Part shown: in pieces, positions 23,016 through 30,915 of the stretch
Layout of the letters: every line of letters begins with the position of its first letter
Numbering within the stretch: position 1 is the stretch's first letter
Source: Oscillospiraceae bacterium
Lineage (GTDB): Bacteria; Bacillota; Clostridia; Oscillospirales; Ruminococcaceae
Assembly (NCBI GenBank): GCA_017408395.1
Contig: JAFQUQ010000052.1
Span: 1 to 46,951, forward strand
Reading direction: 5' to 3'
Length of the DNA: 46,951 bases
Made by a program: the position numbers and the translations under genes
The notes under the pieces: model-generated
The model's input: the letters and a program-made list of their open reading frames with translations, nothing else
The model's database searches: none
Told to the model about the DNA's origin: nothing

Positions 23016-25100
23016 ATGACTTTTAACGGTCTTACCGACAGCCAGGTGGAAAAATCCCGCAGAAAATACGGCAGCAACCGCCTTGCTGATGATTCATCAA
23101 ACTACACTTTAAAATGCAGGCTCATCGACCGTTTCAACAGGGTGCCTGTCAAAATCTATCTTATAATTATTCTGGTTTACACCGCATACGCTCTCCTGCT
23201 TGCCCTGACAGGCTATGAAGCGGAGTTTGACCTGCTGTGGAAGGTGCTGCTTATGGTGCCTGCGGCAGGTGTGCCTATGCTTGTAAACTGCCTTGCGGAG
23301 CTTTACTACGACCGCAGAAGCCTTAAGATAAAACACAGGACGGACGAGGAGGTCTGCCATGTTTACCGCTGCGGAAATACAGTAAAGGACGTCCCTGCCG
23401 GTGATATTGTCAAGGGCGACTATGTTCTCGTTCAGGAAGGGGACGTTATTCCTGCCGACGCTATGGTTGTTTACGGCGACATCACCGCAGAAAGCGAAAG
23501 CGGAAGCAAGCTTATCCGAAATTACAAGGGCGAAGACAGCGGCCTTACCATCGAACAGGCTGTTTACAGATGGGACACGGTTTCATCAGGTTTTGCCGTA
23601 ATAAAAATTACTTCCGTTGCATCGGAATATGATGACGAAATCCCTCAGAACCGCAGTTCAAAAAGCCGTGCTGTAAGCTATGCCGTGGCAGGTGTTCTTG
23701 CTGCCGCACTTACGGCCGTTTATGTGATCTGCTGTTTGAGCGACGGGACTTACGGAGCTTCAGCAACAAATATTGCCGCCGCTGTAACGGTCTATCTCTC
23801 ACTTTTCGTGCTCGCATCGGAAAGCTTAAGATGGCCCTCTGAATTTTTCAAGAACGCATACTCGAACAATATGTACAGAAGCGGTGTAAGAGCCGCAACC
23901 CTCAAAGGTACGGCAGACCTTATCTTTGCCGACAAGTCCTCCTTTGTTACCGACGGAAGACCTTCCGTTACAGGCTTTACCGACGGCGAAGGACGCAACT
24001 ACTCAAAATGCTACGAGATCCCGTACCCCCTCGGTACGATACTTTCAACAGCTGTCGTAAGCGGCACATCCTCACTTGTAAACAGGGAACGCATTATCGG
24101 TCCCGATGTTTATGAAAATGCAACCGTAAGATTTATTTCAGAAAGAATAAAAAGCACCCGTGACCTTGAAGTTACCGCAAAGAATATAAACGGTGCCGAC
24201 AAGGATTTCGGTTTCCGCAGGCTGGTCAAAGGCTCTCCCGATAAGATAATAGGCAGCTGTACAGCTTATTTTGACGGCTCAGGCAGCAGAAAGTCACTTT
24301 CAAATACAGCCCCTCTTTCTGCTATGGCAGAGGAGCTTGCTTTTCAGGGCAGCCGTGTAATTGCCTATGCGGCGGAAGAAGAAAACGGAAGGTTTACCTT
24401 TATCGGTATGCTTACCCTTCACGAGAAGCTGAGAAGTGCTTCGCCGTCAGCTTACAAGGCTCTTTCGGAAAACGGCTCACGCATTGTTATGCTTACAGGC
24501 TCAAGTACATCGGAATACCTTTCCATTGCCGACAAGGCTGTTACAGCAGCAACGGCGGCAGAGGTCATTTCGGCAGACAAACTGTTTGAGATGGATGAAA
24601 ACGAAGCAAAACGCATACTCCCTGCTTTAAAAATTATCACAGGGGACGTTGACAAGGAGCAGCTTATCGGACTTGCAAAACAGCTTAAATATTCGGTAGG
24701 CGTGACCGTTACAAGCTACGAGGACTGTGAGCATTGTGCTGAAGCGGATGTTATGTACGCTTCATCCGTGAGCTGTGAAGCGGCTAAGGACGCCGCAGAC
24801 GCCGTGCTTTCAGACGGTCTGATGTCAATGTTCAGATACGGTGTTTACAGCCGTTCAATAAAAAGCTCCGCCGCTTTCTACACGCTGGCAAGAATTATTC
24901 TTATGATAATTTCCGCTTTGCTTATGAGCGTGTTTGCCGAAAATGTGATGGGATTTGCGGTATGGTATATTGCGGCAGTGCTTAATGTTCTTCTTTCGGC
25001 TCTTGCGGTTATTGTCGCAGGCAGGGCTGACGGTGCAGAAAACAAGGCTGACCGTATAGTCGATAAAATAAAGGAAAACGACAGAAAACACATTTCTTAA
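23016..25100 (+). CDS. Degenerate P-type ATPase-like membrane protein
   Basis: 694 residues with the layout of a P2-type (Ca2+/cation) ATPase. The N-terminal cation-ATPase segment (GLTDSQVEKSRRKYGSNRL), actuator domain (VPAGDIVKGDYVLVQEGDVI), P-domain start (DLIFADKSSFVTDG, D306/K307), KGSPDK (405-410) of the nucleotide domain and AAKDAADAVLSDG are recognisable. Key motifs are altered: DKTGT reads DKSSF, the actuator TGES region reads AESESGSK, TGD reads TGSS (494-497), GDGVND reads SYEDCEH (567-573) and the M4 PEGLP region reads SESLRWPSE. Six helices are seen rather than ten. Probably a pseudoenzyme with a sensory or scaffold role (inference). 20 bases after the kinase gene. Confidence 0.8.
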   Translation: MTFNGLTDSQVEKSRRKYGSNRLADDSSNYTLKCRLIDRFNRVPVKIYLIIILVYTAYALLLALTGYEAEFDLLWKVLLMVPAAGVPMLVNCLAELYYDRRSLKIKHRTDEEVCHVYRCGNTVKDVPAGDIVKGDYVLVQEGDVIPADAMVVYGDITAESESGSKLIRNYKGEDSGLTIEQAVYRWDTVSSGFAVIKITSVASEYDDEIPQNRSSKSRAVSYAVAGVLAAALTAVYVICCLSDGTYGASATNIAAAVTVYLSLFVLASESLRWPSEFFKNAYSNNMYRSGVRAATLKGTADLIFADKSSFVTDGRPSVTGFTDGEGRNYSKCYEIPYPLGTILSTAVVSGTSSLVNRERIIGPDVYENATVRFISERIKSTRDLEVTAKNINGADKDFGFRRLVKGSPDKIIGSCTAYFDGSGSRKSLSNTAPLSAMAEELAFQGSRVIAYAAEEENGRFTFIGMLTLHEKLRSASPSAYKALSENGSRIVMLTGSSTSEYLSIADKAVTAATAAEVISADKLFEMDENEAKRILPALKIITGDVDKEQLIGLAKQLKYSVGVTVTSYEDCEHCAEADVMYASSVSCEAAKDAADAVLSDGLMSMFRYGVYSRSIKSSAAFYTLARIILMIISALLMSVFAENVMGFAVWYIAAVLNVLLSALAVIVAGRADGAENKADRIVDKIKENDRKHIS

Positions 25101-25114
25101 ACGGAGGTAACGCT

Positions 25115-26419
25115 TTGACAAATATAGAATTACAGCAGCTATTGAACAGGCCTGACAGCTCAGGCGAAATTCATATTCCGTCAGGCGAATTTGAAGGTCC
25201 CCTTGCTGTAAGCCGGCCCTGCCGTATCGTCGGAAACAACACTACCTTATGGCGCAGCAAAGGCCCTGTTCTTACAGTTTCTTCTTCGGGAGTCACTCTC
25301 GAAAATCTCCGTATAGAGGTTACAAACGATAATCTTCCTGCCGCTGACAGCGTAGCCGTAAACTCCGTTCAGCACGACACGGGCTTTGTAAATGTTGAGA
25401 TTGCGGGACGTTTAAAAGGTATCGGCGGCGAAGAAAAGCCCTGGGGAATTCCTAAGATGATAAACATCGGGAAGCTTCCTGCCGAAAAAGAATGCGTATG
25501 CATTCTCGAAGTCATCGTTCCCGTCAGAACTGAGATCATTTCAGATATTCACGATGTAACAATTGCACCGTCCGTTCTTGAAGCAGGTGCGAATACAGTA
25601 ACCCTTTCGATTGCCCCCATACGCAGCGGCTCCTATATTTACGGTGAAATCCTTCTTAAATCCGCTGTGACAAGACGTATTTATTTAAGCGGCTCGGCTG
25701 ACGAGAACGTGTCTGATTTTGAAGACGGCAAGGTTTTATTCAAAGCCGACCCAACCGAACTTGAAGCGGAAGAAACAGAAAACGCACAGACCGATTACGA
25801 GGAAGAAATGATTTTCCCCGATATGTCCGTGCCTGTTCCGCAGACAAATGAGCTGTACACTCCCGAAGCAGTTGAGGATGAGCCTGTCGAAACTCACTCC
25901 CTGTTTATGCTGGAAAGAGGTATGCACATTCCTATAACCTGTGACGAGGCTGAAATCGAGCTTCTTTACGACAACAGGGAATTCCCTATGGAAATCGACG
26001 CATTCACCTTTATGGCAGACAAACATCTCAACGTCACTAAAAACGACCGCTTTGTATTTTTCGGAAACGACCATTCCCTCTGCGGCGGAGTACGCTATCT
26101 CAACGCCCCCGACCGCAAGGTGATATACATAAACTTCAACGCCCTTCCTCTTGATGTGGCTGAAGTCGATATTGCCTATTCCATTTACCAGAATCCCCTT
26201 AATCTTAATTTCAGCAATCTTAAAAATCCTGCCATTTCAATCAAGCTTTCAAACGGTCAGCAGCTCATCTACCGTCTTGAACCGCCCCTTACGCATAACA
26301 CCCTGGTAGGACTTGAAATAGGCTATTCAAATTCACGATGGGAGCTTACTCCTCTCGGTATGATCTATCCTATGGGACTGGAAAGTCTTTGCTCAAATTA
26401 CGGACTTAAAATAAAGTGA
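25115..26419 (+). CDS. Beta-helix/TerD-domain fusion protein
   Basis: 434 residues, no signal peptide. About 1-75 looks like a short right-handed beta-helix (IHIPSGEFEG, RIVGNNTTLWRSKG, VTLENLRIEV). About 90-200 is a beta-rich segment; 200-255 is acidic and linker-like. About 262-434 aligns with TerD: LERGMHIPI, EIDAFTFMAD, NDRFVFFGNDHSLCGGV, NALPLDVAEVDIAYSIY, LKNPAISI, W-LTPLGMIYPMGLESL. The canonical TerD calcium loops GDNxTG and GDDE are replaced by a short RYLNAPDRKV. The start is TTG at 25115 with GGAGG 7 bases upstream. Last of five tightly spaced genes, 14 bases after the ATPase-like gene. Confidence 0.78.
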   Translation: MTNIELQQLLNRPDSSGEIHIPSGEFEGPLAVSRPCRIVGNNTTLWRSKGPVLTVSSSGVTLENLRIEVTNDNLPAADSVAVNSVQHDTGFVNVEIAGRLKGIGGEEKPWGIPKMINIGKLPAEKECVCILEVIVPVRTEIISDIHDVTIAPSVLEAGANTVTLSIAPIRSGSYIYGEILLKSAVTRRIYLSGSADENVSDFEDGKVLFKADPTELEAEETENAQTDYEEEMIFPDMSVPVPQTNELYTPEAVEDEPVETHSLFMLERGMHIPITCDEAEIELLYDNREFPMEIDAFTFMADKHLNVTKNDRFVFFGNDHSLCGGVRYLNAPDRKVIYINFNALPLDVAEVDIAYSIYQNPLNLNFSNLKNPAISIKLSNGQQLIYRLEPPLTHNTLVGLEIGYSNSRWELTPLGMIYPMGLESLCSNYGLKIK

Positions 26420-26425
26420 TACTCC

Positions 26426-26455
26426 AAGCGCATCCGATATTATACGGCTGCGCTT
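26426..26455 (+). other. Hairpin between the TerD fusion and HAD genes
   Basis: AAGCGCA-T-CCG (26426-26436) pairs with CGG-C-TGCGCTT (26445-26455), one mismatch, 8-nt loop. No U-run follows, so it is a weak attenuator or processing site at best. Confidence 0.35.
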
Positions 26456-26490
26456 AAATACTGCCTTTTGCTGACAGAAAGGAGCTGCTT

Positions 26491-27177
26491 ATGAACAAAA
26501 CGATTTTCTGGGACTTTGACGGTACACTGGTTTATTCGGTGCATCTGTGGAGCGGTACTCTGCTTAAAACGCTTGAGCTTTACACCGAAAATAACACCGT
26601 CACCCTTTCGGATATACGTCCTCCCATGGCACGGGGCTTCACCTGGGACTCCCCTGACGAAACCGCAGGACTTAAGGACGAGGAATGGTGGGAATACACA
26701 AACCGCCACATCAGCGATGTCTACAAGGCGGTAGGCATTGACGGAAACGAAATAAGCCGCCTGCTTCCGCTTTATCGGAAAACGATTATGAAAATCGGAA
26801 ACTATCATCCGTATGATGATGTTTTTGACGTGCTGGGCAAGCTTAAAGAGCGTGGATATAAGCATATTCTGCTTTCAAACAACTATCCCGAGCTTGATGT
26901 CACCGCTGACGCTCTCGGCTTCGGTGAATATTTTGACGGCTACGTGATTTCTGCAAAAATCGGCTTTGACAAGCCCCGACGTGAAATTTTTGATTATGCA
27001 TTCAGGCTTGCAGGCTCTCCGGATGTGTGCTTTATGGTAGGAGACAACCCTTACAGCGACATAAAGGGTGCAAACGCTTACGGAATACCCGCCATTCTTG
27101 TACATAATGAAAATTCCTGCGGCTTTGATTGCACGGTATGCAAAAATCTTACCGATATGCTTGATATTTGTAAATAG
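26491..27177 (+). CDS. HAD-family phosphatase
   Basis: 228-residue haloacid dehalogenase-like hydrolase of the phosphoglycolate phosphatase/beta-phosphoglucomutase group. Motif I FWDFDGTL (nucleophile Asp and acid/base Asp), motif II LLSNN, motif III Lys in GFDKPRREIF and motif IV VGDNPYSDIKGA are all present; a helical cap lies between I and II. GAAAGGAG precedes the ATG. It follows the TerD fusion after 71 bases without a clear terminator, so it may be part of that operon; HAD phosphatases do occur in Ter gene neighbourhoods. Substrate not readable. Confidence 0.88.
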   Translation: MNKTIFWDFDGTLVYSVHLWSGTLLKTLELYTENNTVTLSDIRPPMARGFTWDSPDETAGLKDEEWWEYTNRHISDVYKAVGIDGNEISRLLPLYRKTIMKIGNYHPYDDVFDVLGKLKERGYKHILLSNNYPELDVTADALGFGEYFDGYVISAKIGFDKPRREIFDYAFRLAGSPDVCFMVGDNPYSDIKGANAYGIPAILVHNENSCGFDCTVCKNLTDMLDICK

Positions 27178-27267
27178 TATACATAAAATTTAAAATTAAT
27201 TTGTTTAAGTTTACTCCATAAAAAGTGATGTCTGAAAACGTATATTAATCAAAGGGGTGATAACGGT

Positions 27268-27822
27268 ATGACTGACAGCCTGTTTGAACGCTGTATCGAA
27301 CAGATACGATGCGGCGACAAAAGAGGCTTGAAGGAAATTTACGATGAATACGGTAAAATTATTTACTCGGTTATGCTGTCGGCGGTCAGAAACAGCCACG
27401 ACGCAGAGGACCTTACATCGGATTATTTTCTTAAGCTATGGGATAAGCTTGCCGATACATACAAAAGCGGCGGCGGGCATAAGCGCTGGCTCACTGTGAC
27501 CGCAAGAAACACGGCAATAGATTTTCTCCGTAAAAACGGCAGGGAACAGCTTATCCTCGATATTGAAAATGAAGACGGTACATCAGAAGAACCCGTCTCG
27601 GAGGAAAATTCGGAAAATACCGTTATCGGCGATATGACGGTCAGAGAGGCTCTCGAAACTCTCGACCCCTGCGAGCGTGAGGTGGTCAACCTTAAGCTTT
27701 TTGCAGACCTTACCTTCAAGGACATCGCCCATACCCTTAACAAACCATTGGGAACAGTTGCGTGGAAATACCGCACGGCTGTTGATAAACTCAGAAAACA
27801 CATAAAGGAGGTGCAGACATAA
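27268..27822 (+). CDS. ECF-type RNA polymerase sigma factor
   Basis: 184-residue sigma-70 family factor with region 2 (LKEIYDEYGKIIYSVMLSAV, DAEDLTSDYFLKLWDK, TVTARNTAIDFLRK) and region 4 (DPCEREVVNLKLFADLTFKDIAHTL, GTVAWKYRTAVDKLRK). Regions 1 and 3 are missing, as usual for ECF factors. AAGGGGTG RBS before ATG. Its stop overlaps the start of the next gene by one base (TAATG). The next gene is a membrane protein of anti-sigma layout, so this is likely a membrane-signalled regulon. Known targets in the window: none, though it may autoregulate the operon. Confidence 0.9.
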   Translation: MTDSLFERCIEQIRCGDKRGLKEIYDEYGKIIYSVMLSAVRNSHDAEDLTSDYFLKLWDKLADTYKSGGGHKRWLTVTARNTAIDFLRKNGREQLILDIENEDGTSEEPVSEENSENTVIGDMTVREALETLDPCEREVVNLKLFADLTFKDIAHTLNKPLGTVAWKYRTAVDKLRKHIKEVQT

Positions 27823-28739
27823 TGACAGAAGAAAGAATAAAAGAACTTTATACCGAAGAAATGTCAGGGTCTGCTCCCGATATGGACGCTCTCTGGGCAA
27901 AAATCGACAGCAGGCTTACCGAAAAGGAAGCTCCTGCTCCAAAGAAAAAATCAAACATCACCTTATGGCGTACAGGCGCTCTTATTGCTGCCTGTGTAAC
28001 AATCCTGATTGCCGTACCGTCAGTTTTAAACCGTGACGATATTGCTTCAACCGAAAAATCAGCTCCGAATAATGCGTCCAACAGCATTTCCGTTGAACAG
28101 GCTCTCACCACCCCTAGCTTTTTCAATGACGCTGCGGACGCTGAAAATGAAGCCGCAGAAGAAGTTGTGGAAGAAGCTATTCCCGAAAACACATTTGAAA
28201 CCTCAGACGGTCCTCTCAATTACAACGAACTTTCCTTTGCACCGTCCTATACAAAAAATATCAGCTGTTACGGTACCCCTTCCGGCGGCGATTATTTCGT
28301 AGAGGATGATATTCTGGTGGAAACGGAATGTATTATCGACGCTGTTGTTGATAATGTCTATGCTTCACCCGACGGGGAATGTGTTTACTATGAGCTGACT
28401 CCAAAGGCAGTTTACGGCAGTAATGATTTAAACAGTAAAATCACCGTTGCAAGCTGTTCCGAATACAGTTTAAAGATAGGCGGAGAGTACGTTATCCCTC
28501 TTAAAACCTCCGATGATACCTATCAGACCGTTTTTGACGGCGTGCCTCAGATAGAGGTCACGGCAGACGGCGGACTGGTTTACTACAACGGCTGGGAATG
28601 TTTAAACGCTCCCGACTCCCAGAGCATTATTTACCCTCAGAACAAGGTTGATGATTTTTTCTATGACAGAATGATGTTTACCTTTAACGGCGATATTTCA
28701 CCGCTTATTGAAAAGTGGAGCAGACTGCGCTCCGACTGA
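27822..28739 (+). CDS. Membrane protein, candidate anti-sigma factor
   Basis: 305 residues: a cytoplasmic N-terminus of about 48 residues (MTEERIKELYTEEMSG, ALWAKIDSRL), a single helix (about 52-66, TGALIAACVTILIAVP) and a large extracytoplasmic part with an acidic stretch (about 105-128). The gene overlaps the ECF sigma gene by one base, the position typical of anti-sigma genes. The classical zinc-binding HX3CX2C anti-sigma motif is absent from the N-terminus, so the call rests on context and topology. The outer domain ends in a segment (PSYTKNISCYGTP onwards) of no recognised family. Confidence 0.65.
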   Translation: MTEERIKELYTEEMSGSAPDMDALWAKIDSRLTEKEAPAPKKKSNITLWRTGALIAACVTILIAVPSVLNRDDIASTEKSAPNNASNSISVEQALTTPSFFNDAADAENEAAEEVVEEAIPENTFETSDGPLNYNELSFAPSYTKNISCYGTPSGGDYFVEDDILVETECIIDAVVDNVYASPDGECVYYELTPKAVYGSNDLNSKITVASCSEYSLKIGGEYVIPLKTSDDTYQTVFDGVPQIEVTADGGLVYYNGWECLNAPDSQSIIYPQNKVDDFFYDRMMFTFNGDISPLIEKWSRLRSD

Positions 28740-28753
28740 CAGGAGGAATTACT

Positions 28754-30439
28754 ATGAAAAAATTAAAGAAATTAACATCCGCATTAACAGCAATAATCTT
28801 AGCGGCGGCTATGCTTTCAGGCTGCGGCGGCGATAAATCAGCAACAGACGAAGCATACATTCAGAATAATGCGGTAGGCGACTCCGCCGGTGAAGCTTAT
28901 TATGATAATTATGGTAAAGCTGAAGGCGGCTACATTGCAACAACGGCTGCGGCTATAGAAGAAGAAATAGTAGGCGAAGCACCTATGGCAGACAGCAAGA
29001 CAGCGGCGAAGGATGACTTCGCACCGTCTGAAAATTATTTCAACACCGAAGAATACAACCCCATAATTGAAAACAGCTATATGAGCGTTGCGGCAAATCC
29101 CCTCTCTACTTTCTCTATTGACGTTGACACTGCTTCCTATACAAACCTCCGCCGTATGATCACAGAAGGCTACGGCATTAATCCTAGCGCAATCAGAATT
29201 GAAGAAATGATAAACTATTTCGATTATGACTACCCTGCTCCGAAGGCAGATGAGCCTTTCTCCGTTACAACGGAAATTGCAGACTGCCCCTGGAACAAGG
29301 ACACAAAGCTTATGCTTGTAGGCTTACAGGCAGAGGAAATCGACCTTTCTGAGCGTGAGCCCATGAACCTTGTTTTCCTTATTGACGTAAGCGGCTCTAT
29401 GTACGACTCAAACAAGCTTCCGCTGGTACAGAAATCATTCTGTATGCTTACTGAAAATCTTACAGCACAGGACAGAATCTCAATCGTTACCTATGCAGGC
29501 TATGACGAGGTAGTTCTTGAAGGTGCGGAGGGAAGCCATAAGGACACCATTGAAAATGCCATAAACTCTCTTTCCGCAGGCGGCTCAACAGCAGGCGCAG
29601 ACGGTATCAAGACAGCTTATAAAATTGCAGAAAAATATTTCATCGAGGGCGGCAACAACAGAATAATCCTTGCTACCGACGGTGATTTAAACGTAGGTAT
29701 TTCCAGCGAAAGCGACCTTACAGACCTTGTCGAGGAAAAGCGTGAAACAGGCGTGTTCCTTTCTGTTCTCGGCTTCGGCACAGGCAACTACAAGGACAAC
29801 AAAATGGAGGCTCTCGCTGACAACGGCAACGGTAACTACGCTTACATCGACAGCGAGCTTGAAGCAAAGAAAGTTCTCGTTGAAGAAATGGGCGGCACTC
29901 TCTTTACAGTTGCAAAGGACGTTAAAATTCAGGTGGAATTCAACCCTGCATACATCAAGGGCTACCGCCTTGTAGGCTACGAAAACAGAGCGCTTGCGGC
30001 AGAGGATTTTGCAGACGACACAAAGGACGCAGGCGAAATCGGCGCAGGTCACAGCGTAACCGCACTTTACGAAGTCGTTATGAACGACAGCCCTATGGAA
30101 TTTGACACCTCCGACCTTAAATATCAGGAAACCGTATCAGGCGAAGATAACGGCGAGCTTCTTACAGTTGCCCTCCGCTACAAAGCACCCGACGGTGACA
30201 CAAGCAAGCTCCTTGAATACCCTGTTACAATGGATGCTTACACCGAGGCAATGTCGGAAAACCTTACCTTTGCGGCAGGTGTTGCCGAATTCGGTCTTGT
30301 TCTCAGAAACAGCGAATACAAGGGCACTGCAACCTGTCAGAGTATTCTTACAATGCTTGCAGATTATGACTACTCCTCCGATGAATACAAGGACGAATTC
30401 ATTTACCTTGTAAAGACAATGAAAAGACAGGGATACTGA
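28754..30439 (+). CDS. YfbK-like von Willebrand factor A lipoprotein
   Basis: 561-residue lipoprotein. Lipobox LSGC (C24), low-complexity region to about 100, then the vWA-associated N-terminal segment (NPLSTFSIDVDTASYTNLRR, IRIEEMINYFDYDYP), then a vWA domain with intact MIDAS (DVSGSMYDSNK, GGSTAGADGI, ATDGDLNVG) and a C-terminal DUF3520-like domain. The order matches E. coli YfbK and relatives. ATG at 28754 with AGGAGG 7 bases upstream; an in-frame start at 28715 lies inside the preceding gene and lacks the signal peptide position. It closes the ECF sigma/anti-sigma operon, 14 bases after the previous stop. Likely an envelope adhesion or stress protein, role unproven. Confidence 0.88.
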   Translation: MKKLKKLTSALTAIILAAAMLSGCGGDKSATDEAYIQNNAVGDSAGEAYYDNYGKAEGGYIATTAAAIEEEIVGEAPMADSKTAAKDDFAPSENYFNTEEYNPIIENSYMSVAANPLSTFSIDVDTASYTNLRRMITEGYGINPSAIRIEEMINYFDYDYPAPKADEPFSVTTEIADCPWNKDTKLMLVGLQAEEIDLSEREPMNLVFLIDVSGSMYDSNKLPLVQKSFCMLTENLTAQDRISIVTYAGYDEVVLEGAEGSHKDTIENAINSLSAGGSTAGADGIKTAYKIAEKYFIEGGNNRIILATDGDLNVGISSESDLTDLVEEKRETGVFLSVLGFGTGNYKDNKMEALADNGNGNYAYIDSELEAKKVLVEEMGGTLFTVAKDVKIQVEFNPAYIKGYRLVGYENRALAAEDFADDTKDAGEIGAGHSVTALYEVVMNDSPMEFDTSDLKYQETVSGEDNGELLTVALRYKAPDGDTSKLLEYPVTMDAYTEAMSENLTFAAGVAEFGLVLRNSEYKGTATCQSILTMLADYDYSSDEYKDEFIYLVKTMKRQGY

Positions 30440-30501
30440 TATTTAATTGCTCCTGTTGTTTCGTATAGGCGGATTTCATATCTACACGTAAATAAAATAA
30501 A

Positions 30502-30541
30502 AAAACGGTACCGAAATTTTAACCCATTTCGGTACCGTTTT
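30502..30541. terminator. Bidirectional terminator between convergent genes
   Basis: AAAACGGTACCGAAAT (30502-30517) pairs perfectly with ATTTCGGTACCGTTTT (30526-30541), loop 8 nt, T-rich after the hairpin on the + strand. It ends the vWA operon and the convergent minus-strand operon. Confidence 0.88.
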
Positions 30542-30558
30542 CTTTTTATTGCGGCTGG

Positions 30559-30852
30559 TTATCTTCCGTTGCCGTTGGAATCACCGGGGAGAACCTCCTC
30601 AACAATGTCCTCCGCACCGGTTACAACATCTTCAACCGTGTCCTCTGCGTCGGTGATAACGTCCTCAACAAAGCCGTCACCGTCATAATCGCTGAACGGC
30701 TCTGTTGTTTCGGTAGTTGTCACAGTTGTTACGGAGGTCGTCGTCTGAGGTGTTGTTTCGGTTACTGCGGTATCATCATTTCTTCTGCCGCAGGCTGTCA
30801 GCATTGTCACTGACAGCGCAATAATGCCAATTGCCGATAAAGCTTTTTTCAT
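30559..30852 (-). CDS. Small Thr-rich acidic lipoprotein
   Basis: 97 residues. Signal peptide with lipobox LTAC (C21), a Thr/Val-rich linker (about 28-55) and an acidic C-terminus with DYDGDGFVEDV and two related segments, VEDVV-GAEDIVEEV, that would form an amphipathic helix. The DxDxDG stretch could bind calcium (inference). No family recognised. AAAGGGAC precedes the ATG. It lies 63 bases downstream of the ABC permease on the same strand, so it may be co-transcribed with it. Confidence 0.65.
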   Translation of the reverse strand: MKKALSAIGIIALSVTMLTACGRRNDDTAVTETTPQTTTSVTTVTTTETTEPFSDYDGDGFVEDVITDAEDTVEDVVTGAEDIVEEVLPGDSNGNGR

Positions 30853-30915
30853 CGAAGTCCCTTTCCCGCAGAGTTATGTCCCTGCTGCGTTCTGATTTAC
30901 CGCTGAAAAAATGCG

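Noticed and set aside
23016..25100. Functional calcium- or metal-transporting P-type ATPase
   Set aside because: Four core catalytic motifs are altered and the C-terminal transport helices are missing, so a working pump is unlikely.
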